Below, piece by piece: positions 5,755 through 11,490 of a stretch of 11,490 nt of DNA; position 1 is the first letter of the stretch; every line of letters starts with the position of its first letter. The notes below the pieces were generated by a model. That model saw only the letters and a program-made list of their open reading frames with translations, was not told the DNA's origin and made no database searches. Origin of the DNA: Ignavibacteriota bacterium (GTDB lineage: Bacteria > Bacteroidota > Ignavibacteria > Tepidaquicellales > Tepidaquicellaceae); assembly GCA_003158365.1 (NCBI GenBank), contig PMIW01000027.1, positions 671-12,160 of the forward strand, written 5' to 3'. The position numbers and the translations under genes were made by a program.

Positions 5755-8700
5755 TTATCCTTTATTAATTAATTCCAAAACCTGTTTTTTAAGTTCGGAA
5801 AAATTGAAAGGTTTGGAGATATAATATGTACAGCCGCCTTCAATCGCTTTCTCTTTATCGCCTATCATTGCAAAAGCTGTTACTGCAAGTATCGGTATAT
5901 CCTGATAACCATTAATTTTTCTTATTTCTTTTGTTGCATCCAGACCACTGATTCCTTTTAATCCCATGTCCATTATAATCAAATCGTACTTTTTTAATGA
6001 TACCATTTTGATTGCGTCTTCACCGTTATTTGTGAACTCCAGAGTACATAGATTTTTTAAAGTATATTCGAGAGAAAACCTGCTGTTGTCATCATCTTCT
6101 ACAATTAATATTGTTGAATCCTTAATTTTCTCGATACTTTTCTTCTCTTCGACTTCATATTTAAGTCTTGTAATATTAAGTTTTTTCTCTGTTGTCGAAG
6201 GGAATTTTACAGTAAATTCAGAACCATTATTAACTGTGCTGCTGACCGATATTGTTCCATTCATTATTTCGATATATTTTTTGGTTATAGTTAATCCAAG
6301 ACCTGTTCCTTCGAACTCTCTGCTGAATCCCTCGCTGACCTGTCTGAATGGCTCAAAAATTATATTTAACTGATTTTTAGGTATACCAATTCCGGTGTCC
6401 GTTACTTTTAAAACAGAAAATTCTCTTCCGTTTTCGATTACTTTTTTTGCTTCAACAGTTACGGAACCTTTTACCGTATATATGATTGCATTTTTAATCA
6501 GATTAGATAATATTTTTTCGGTCAGCTGCTCGTCCAGAAGTGCAAAAACATTTTCTTCTATCTTTGTTTCAAATTTCAGATTCTTTTCTTTTGCAAGTAT
6601 GTCAAAAAGCCTGGCCGATTCCTCTGCAAGCCCGGATAAATTTACATTCTTCATTTTAATTTCAATTTTATCGTCTTCTATTCTCGATAAGTCCAGTATT
6701 AAATTCAAAGTATCTGTCAGCCTTCTACCGCTCTTATATATAACGTCTGCCATTTCTTTCTGTTCGGGATTTTCCAGCGAAGAACTTAAAACATCTGCAA
6801 AACCTATAATCCCCGTCATTGGTGTACGCAGCTCATGACTCATATTTGCAAGAAAACTTGATTTCAGCTTGCTCATTTCTTCTGCTTTTTCCTTTGCTTC
6901 TTTCAGGCTTTCCTGGTATTCCAAAAATTCTGTCACGTCCCGGAAAATAGCAATCAGCATTATTTTATCGTCAATCTGAATTGAGTTCAATGAGACTTCA
7001 ATAATGAATCTGCTTCTGTCTTTTTTAATGACTTCAAGGTTTTCCGTAATTGCATTACCCCTTAAAGCATTCGAAATCATTTTTTTAATTATATCTTTTG
7101 AGAATTTTCCGTCTTTCTGCCTGATTGGCAGAAAATCTATTATGCTTTTATTTAACAATTCGCCTTTTTCATATCCGGAAATTTCGGTTACCATTGAATT
7201 GCAATCTACCATCATATCCCTTTCCATCACGATTATTGCGTCGCTGGCTTTTTCAAAAATCATTTTAAATTTATTCTCTGAAATTCTCAGCGAGTTAATG
7301 GCAAATTGCTTTTCCTTTTCGGTTTCTATATTATCGAGAGCATAAGAAATATCGGTCATAACTTCATTCAGCAGTGTAAGCTCCTTATCCGTGAAGAAAT
7401 ATTTTTTCTCCGATATTAATTCGAAAATACCGATTACCTTACCCTTAATTTTTATGGGAAAAATAGCCACAGAATTGTATCCCAGTTTTTTAAACTTATC
7501 TTTGTATTCACATTCTTTAAAATCTATATCGTAATCATTGCTCAGATAATAATTGTTGTTTTTAATGGAATTGATTGCATCGTGTAAACTTATACAGTCA
7601 CAAAGATTTGTCATTTCACATGCATCAAAAACATTGTCGTAATTTCCCGCATAAGCAACAGGTTTTATTTTTTGATACAGTTTATCGAACATACCGACCC
7701 ACGCAATGTTAAAGTTCCCGTGTTCAACAGTAATCCTGCAGCATTCCTGAAGCAGAAAAGTTTTATTTTTAATCCATACTATTGAACTGTTAATCTGGCT
7801 GAGAACAGCATATAACCTTGTCAATTCACGGTTTCTCTCTTCTGCATTTTTTCTGTCGGTTATATCCTGAATTGTACCTATAATTTTAGCAGGATTATTT
7901 AGTTTATCGTTTTCTGTTTCTCCCTGATATGATATCCAGATTACTCCTCCTACCGGACTTATTATTCGGAATTCAAGGGAAAATGTTTTTTTAATATTAT
8001 TGAAAATATTATCCATTGTGGAATTAAATATATCTATGTCTTCCGGATGGATAATATTTTTAAAATCAGCGAATTTAAGATTCTTTTTCTCGAGTCCGAA
8101 TATTTCAAAACATTCTGGTGACCAGAAGATTGAATCGCTAATGATATCAATCTCACATACACCTGTTACTGTCGCCGATAAGGCCAACTTAAGCCTTTCT
8201 TCGCTCGTTCTTAGTGATTTTTCAGCAATCTTTCTTTCGGTGATATTATCAAAAACAGCTACAAAATATCCTGTTTCAATGCTGTATACTGAAATTGAGA
8301 ACCACATTTTCAGCGCGTCTACATAGGTATCGAATATCTCGGGATTACCTGTCATTGCAACCCGCGAATATATAAGGAATATCTCGGGATCAGTTTCTTT
8401 TATCCCCGGGATGACTTCAGATACCCTTTTTCCTTTTATATCTTTTAAACCGGTTAGTTTTGAAAAGGAATCATTAATATCGACATAAATCCAATCTACG
8501 GGTTCATCATTTTCATAAATTATCCGGCAGTATGCATATCCTTCGACCATATTTTCAAATAAACCTCTATACCGTTCTTCGCTGTTACGCAGGGCGTTCT
8601 CACTCTTTTTTCTTTCTGAAATATCTCTTATAATGCTTTGGATGTATTTTTTATCCTTCATCCTAACTAATCTGGAACTTATCTCTACCGGAAAAGCAGT

Positions 8701-10008
8701 ACCGTCTTTTTTTATATGATGTGTCTCAAATACCAAACCGTTATTTGAGGTTATTTCATTAAATTCTTTTTCAACTAATTTAAGTTCTTCAGGGATCCTC
8801 AAATGTTTTATATTCATGCTTAAAAATTCTTCCATCGTGTAATTATACAGCAAAACAGCTTTTTCATTTACATCAATAAATTTTCCTTCCATATCGGTGA
8901 TGGTAATGGCATCATTGGCATTCTTCAATACATATTCGTAATTTTCTGTCAACGAGTTTCTTTCAGCTTCAAGTTCATATAGAAACTTAAAATGCTTTGT
9001 TCTTTGCCTGTAAGTACGAATTTGAAAATAGACTGTAACTACAGCTATAAACAGTATAATCCCGAGAAGTGTCATAAACTGGAATGTCATTTTATTTATA
9101 TTACTGTATACTTCTTCTTCGTCAATTTCAGCTACCATGTACCACTTAGTATCTTTAATGGGTGTAATAAATCCAAGTACCGGCACTCCTTTATAATCAT
9201 TTCCTTCTACAATTCCTGAAATATTATTAACTGCTTTTACAGGTAATCTATCTGTGTATTCCTTATTTATTATTAGTTTTAGAGCTGTATTATTCTGGTT
9301 TTTCAAATCATTCAAAAATAAGGTGTTCCCGTTTCCGTCGTCTTCTACTAGGATTGTCTCGGAAGTCTTACTTTCTGTCGGCCAATAACGTACAAGAGGA
9401 TAAAGGAAAACATTCGGATCCCTTTCAATTACTAATATTTTATTTAATGTCGGGTCTTTATCCGAAATTACAGGTACCATAATATCTATGTGAATAATAT
9501 TCTCAGTTTCGGCCCTGTGGAAATCTGTAAAAAATATTTTCTTTGATTTAATTACATCATTAATATTATTTTTAATGCAACTATCTATGTAAGATTTCTC
9601 GGGGGGATCCGCAAGAATTACTTTTCCTTTGCTGTCTATAAGTTTCAAGCTCTTGTTTTTATATTCGGAATTTATTTCCTTGAACCAGTTTTTAAGTTCA
9701 TTCATAAATACCGGTGAAGATTTTGCATCCCTGATTGCTATAATTTCATTTGATAAGATTTTATTGGTCACTAATGCCTTGGCATCCCTCATTCTGTCGC
9801 TTCGCCAGTCTTCAATCTGGTTTACTTTCATATTTGCAATTGTCTTCAGGTCGTTTTGCGCATCCGCTGTCATTGCATCTTTCTGCAATTTGTAATACAT
9901 GTATAAAAGCATAATCCCGCACAGGAAAAGAACAATATATAGAGGAAGCTTTAATTTAAAAAACTTATTTTTAAATAAATTATATTCTGATGCTTTATTT
10001 TTTTCCAT
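5755..10008 (-). CDS. Membrane-bound hybrid sensor histidine kinase (Cache-like, 4 PAS, GAF, HisKA, HATPase, REC)
   Basis: This 1417-residue inner-membrane sensor autophosphorylates on His and passes the phosphate to its own receiver. Domains in order: transmembrane segment about 22-40; a periplasmic Cache-like sensor about 41-306; second transmembrane segment about 309-330; PAS about 350-465, ending DISERK; PAS about 478-592, ending NITERK; PAS about 603-720, ending DITDRK; GAF about 728-893; PAS about 908-1028; a coiled linker; HisKA with H1058 in MSHELRTP; HATPase with N1173, DTGIGIP (1204-1210), FEPFRQ and EGTGLGL (1233-1239); REC about 1298-1415 with acidic pair E1304/D1305, phosphoacceptor D1347, T1377 and K1399. 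All key catalytic residues are present. The ATG at 10006-10008 gives a normal charged N-terminus before the first membrane helix; only a weak GGAA precedes it. There is no DNA-binding output domain, and no Hpt or response-regulator gene nearby. The ligand cannot be read from sequence. The gene to its right is a paralogue. Confidence 0.93.
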   Translation of the reverse strand: MEKNKASEYNLFKNKFFKLKLPLYIVLFLCGIMLLYMYYKLQKDAMTADAQNDLKTIANMKVNQIEDWRSDRMRDAKALVTNKILSNEIIAIRDAKSSPVFMNELKNWFKEINSEYKNKSLKLIDSKGKVILADPPEKSYIDSCIKNNINDVIKSKKIFFTDFHRAETENIIHIDIMVPVISDKDPTLNKILVIERDPNVFLYPLVRYWPTESKTSETILVEDDGNGNTLFLNDLKNQNNTALKLIINKEYTDRLPVKAVNNISGIVEGNDYKGVPVLGFITPIKDTKWYMVAEIDEEEVYSNINKMTFQFMTLLGIILFIAVVTVYFQIRTYRQRTKHFKFLYELEAERNSLTENYEYVLKNANDAITITDMEGKFIDVNEKAVLLYNYTMEEFLSMNIKHLRIPEELKLVEKEFNEITSNNGLVFETHHIKKDGTAFPVEISSRLVRMKDKKYIQSIIRDISERKKSENALRNSEERYRGLFENMVEGYAYCRIIYENDEPVDWIYVDINDSFSKLTGLKDIKGKRVSEVIPGIKETDPEIFLIYSRVAMTGNPEIFDTYVDALKMWFSISVYSIETGYFVAVFDNITERKIAEKSLRTSEERLKLALSATVTGVCEIDIISDSIFWSPECFEIFGLEKKNLKFADFKNIIHPEDIDIFNSTMDNIFNNIKKTFSLEFRIISPVGGVIWISYQGETENDKLNNPAKIIGTIQDITDRKNAEERNRELTRLYAVLSQINSSIVWIKNKTFLLQECCRITVEHGNFNIAWVGMFDKLYQKIKPVAYAGNYDNVFDACEMTNLCDCISLHDAINSIKNNNYYLSNDYDIDFKECEYKDKFKKLGYNSVAIFPIKIKGKVIGIFELISEKKYFFTDKELTLLNEVMTDISYALDNIETEKEKQFAINSLRISENKFKMIFEKASDAIIVMERDMMVDCNSMVTEISGYEKGELLNKSIIDFLPIRQKDGKFSKDIIKKMISNALRGNAITENLEVIKKDRSRFIIEVSLNSIQIDDKIMLIAIFRDVTEFLEYQESLKEAKEKAEEMSKLKSSFLANMSHELRTPMTGIIGFADVLSSSLENPEQKEMADVIYKSGRRLTDTLNLILDLSRIEDDKIEIKMKNVNLSGLAEESARLFDILAKEKNLKFETKIEENVFALLDEQLTEKILSNLIKNAIIYTVKGSVTVEAKKVIENGREFSVLKVTDTGIGIPKNQLNIIFEPFRQVSEGFSREFEGTGLGLTITKKYIEIMNGTISVSSTVNNGSEFTVKFPSTTEKKLNITRLKYEVEEKKSIEKIKDSTILIVEDDDNSRFSLEYTLKNLCTLEFTNNGEDAIKMVSLKKYDLIIMDMGLKGISGLDATKEIRKINGYQDIPILAVTAFAMIGDKEKAIEGGCTYYISKPFNFSELKKQVLELINKG

Positions 10009-10338
10009 TGGGAAATTCCGAATTTGTAAATAATTAAACTAGTAAGTATTTATATTAACACTATGACTCTGTTGAATTATGTGAAGAGTGTATTTTTGCG
10101 GGCGTTATATATCTATAGAGAGAAAATCCAATTTTATATTAGTAATACGTTTTTTTGTAATTTAAAAAAAATAATTTTGTTTTTATTGAATATTAATTTT
10201 CTTTGATATAAATAACAAATAATATTGTTATTTAATTACCAAATAATTATTAATTAGAAATATTTTTCTTTGGATGGATAGTCTGAAAAGTCATTAATAT
10301 CAGAAAAAAACAGTTTTTTATACAGCGGGAATTATAAT
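10009..10338. other. 330-bp AT-rich intergenic region between tandem kinase genes
   Basis: I see no credible gene here; the longest start-to-stop frames are only a few codons. It should contain the promoter of the kinase to its left (minus strand), but no TAnnTTTG consensus is found in that orientation. On the plus strand there is one such element at 10091-10098, listed separately. Near the right end, A7-CAG-T6 (10304-10319) forms an A/T-only hairpin just past the stop of the right-hand kinase, a weak candidate terminator. Confidence 0.6.
10072..10098 (+). promoter_or_regulatory. Orphan plus-strand promoter-like sequence
   Basis: TTG (10072-10074), a 16-nt spacer and TATTTTTG (10091-10098) match the Bacteroidota -33/-7 pattern, with a slightly short spacer. 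The last ten bases, TATTTTTGCG, are identical to those at the -7 element of the YESQA-repeat gene. It points rightwards into sequence with no plus-strand gene, antisense to the 3' end of the second kinase. Confidence 0.3.
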
Positions 10339-11490
10339 TTATTTATCATGTTCAAATATATTCAAAATATATTGCTTTGTTTCCTTAAAATTGAAGGGTT
10401 TTGCTATATAATGTGAGCATCCTCCGGCTTTAAATTTTTCTTCGTCACCGTCCATAACAAAAGCTGTTACTGCGACAATCGGAATATTTTCGTAACCTTT
10501 CATTTTCCTTATTACCTTAGTGGTCTCAATCCCATCGATTCCCTTTAACCCGATATCCATGACTATCAAATCATATTTTTTGTTTTTTGCCAAACAAATT
10601 GCAGATTCTCCGTTATCAGTTACATCAACGCTGATAAAATCTGACAAAATATAATTGAGAGCTACTATGCTGCTTTCATCATCTTCCACAATCAATATAT
10701 TTTTTTCGGAATAATTATTGATAGATTTGCTATCTTTTCTGGGTTCTTTGATTTTTTTTGGTTCGTGTTCGGCTTTTTTTATCAAATTGAATTTTAAAGT
10801 GAACTCTGTACCTGAATTTAATTCACTTTTCACGCTTATTTTACCTTCCATCAATTCAACATATCTCCTGGCAAGTGTAAGACCCAGACCTGTACCTTCA
10901 AAATCCCTGTTACGCCCTTCGCTGACCTGTCTGAACGGCTCAAAAATGATATTGATTGATTTTTCAGGTATTCCTATACCGGTGTCAATTACTTTAATAA
11001 CTGCAATGTCTTTTCCATCTTCGGTTTCAGTTTTTACAATGACTTTAACTTCTCCTTTATCGGTGTATAACAGGGAATTCTTAATCAGATTTGACATTAC
11101 CTGTTCAAAAAGTTGTTCATCAAGGAAAGAATAAACGTTTTCCTCAATATCTGTGCAAAGACTAATGCCTTTATTCCTGGCGAGTATCTCAAATAACCTT
11201 AAGGATTCTTTCGCTATCAAAGAGATGTTGGTTTTCTCTCTGTTTACTTCTATTTTATCTGATTCTACTCTTGATAAATCCAATATTAGATTCAATGTAT
11301 TCATCAGTCTCTTTCCGCCTTGTAATATTATATCTGCTTTATGCTTATCTTCTTCATTCTTGAGTGTTTCGCTCAGTATTTCCGAAAACCCGAGAATCCC
11401 TGTCATAGGAGTCCTTAGTTCGTGGCTCACATTTGCAAGAAAATTTGATTTTAATTTATTTGTCTCTTCAGCTTTTTCTTTTGCAAGTTT
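10339..11490 (-). CDS. Hybrid sensor histidine kinase, C-terminal part (HisKA, HATPase, REC), cut by the window edge
   Basis: The frame is open to the right edge, so only the last 383 residues are seen; the GTG at 11428-11430 falls inside the HisKA motif (VSHELRTP) and is not the start. Twenty residues of the coiled linker (KLAKEKAEETNKLKSNFLAN) precede it, just as in the neighbouring kinase. Then follow the phosphoacceptor His in SHELRTP, the HATPase N-box NLIKNSLLY, DTGIGIP, FEPFRQ and EGTGLGL, and a receiver with VEDDE, the phosphoacceptor Asp in VMDIGLKG, AVTAF and AKPFNF. All catalytic residues seen are intact. It is closely similar to the C-terminal region of the gene on its left in both protein and DNA; for example, 26 of 27 bases match between 6334-6360 and 10921-10947. 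The pair therefore looks like a tandem duplication. The sensor half lies outside the window, and its domains cannot be inferred. Confidence 0.9.
   Translation of the reverse strand, partial: KLAKEKAEETNKLKSNFLANVSHELRTPMTGILGFSEILSETLKNEEDKHKADIILQGGKRLMNTLNLILDLSRVESDKIEVNREKTNISLIAKESLRLFEILARNKGISLCTDIEENVYSFLDEQLFEQVMSNLIKNSLLYTDKGEVKVIVKTETEDGKDIAVIKVIDTGIGIPEKSINIIFEPFRQVSEGRNRDFEGTGLGLTLARRYVELMEGKISVKSELNSGTEFTLKFNLIKKAEHEPKKIKEPRKDSKSINNYSEKNILIVEDDESSIVALNYILSDFISVDVTDNGESAICLAKNKKYDLIVMDIGLKGIDGIETTKVIRKMKGYENIPIVAVTAFVMDGDEEKFKAGGCSHYIAKPFNFKETKQYILNIFEHDK

Noticed and set aside
5966..7345. Several plus-strand open frames opposite the first kinase (also at 8000-8326, 8992-9219, 9629-9895, and 10718-11134 opposite the second)
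   Set aside because: They are Ser/Phe/Ile-rich antisense shadows of well-supported kinase domains, with no motifs or ribosome-binding sites.
10339..11430. A complete small kinase starting at the GTG at 11428-11430
   Set aside because: That GTG is the Val of the HisKA VSHELRTP motif, and the same frame continues upstream through a conserved linker to the window edge, so the gene is partial.

Overview
The window is AT-rich and most resembles a member of the Bacteroidota/Ignavibacteriota (FCB) lineage. The grounds are a DUF5916/CBM9-like outer-membrane protein, a DUF6150-type secreted repeat protein, large PAS/GAF hybrid histidine kinases, mostly weak Shine-Dalgarno sequences, and a TAnnTTTG-type promoter element ahead of one gene. 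This is inferred from family content; no rRNA or other marker gene is present.

Layout. Positions 1-280 hold no gene, only two small adjacent hairpins. Positions 281-2417 hold two overlapping plus-strand genes, a glycerate 2-kinase (GlxK/GarK family) and a D-2-hydroxyacid dehydrogenase of the glyoxylate/hydroxypyruvate reductase type. Together they could convert glyoxylate/hydroxypyruvate-level carbon through D-glycerate to 2-phosphoglycerate. Positions 2418-2642 contain a short coding-looking frame without a usable start. Positions 2643-5117 encode a large outer-membrane protein (DUF5916). Its reading frame extends upstream of the first conventional start (TTG at 2796) to a good signal peptide, which has an ATT codon where ATG is expected. 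A strong intrinsic terminator (5222-5256) and a promoter -7 element (5308-5315) separate it from a small secreted protein (5387-5734) built of six YESQA repeats.

From 5755 rightwards the genes lie on the minus strand, convergent with the repeat protein across a 20-bp gap. An AT hairpin that overlaps the repeat protein's stop codon can serve as a shared terminator. The first minus-strand gene is a 1417-residue membrane-anchored hybrid histidine kinase: two transmembrane segments around a Cache-like sensor, three PAS domains, a GAF domain, a fourth PAS, HisKA, HATPase and a receiver. After a 330-bp AT-rich gap comes the C-terminal half of a second, clearly paralogous hybrid kinase that runs off the right edge.

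The most interesting points are the probable ATT start and signal peptide of the DUF5916 gene, the two-fold-of-three repeat architecture of the YESQA protein, the tandem hybrid kinases with no output regulator nearby, and a cysteine cluster in the kinase GAF domain. Nothing here is a clearly new multi-gene system.
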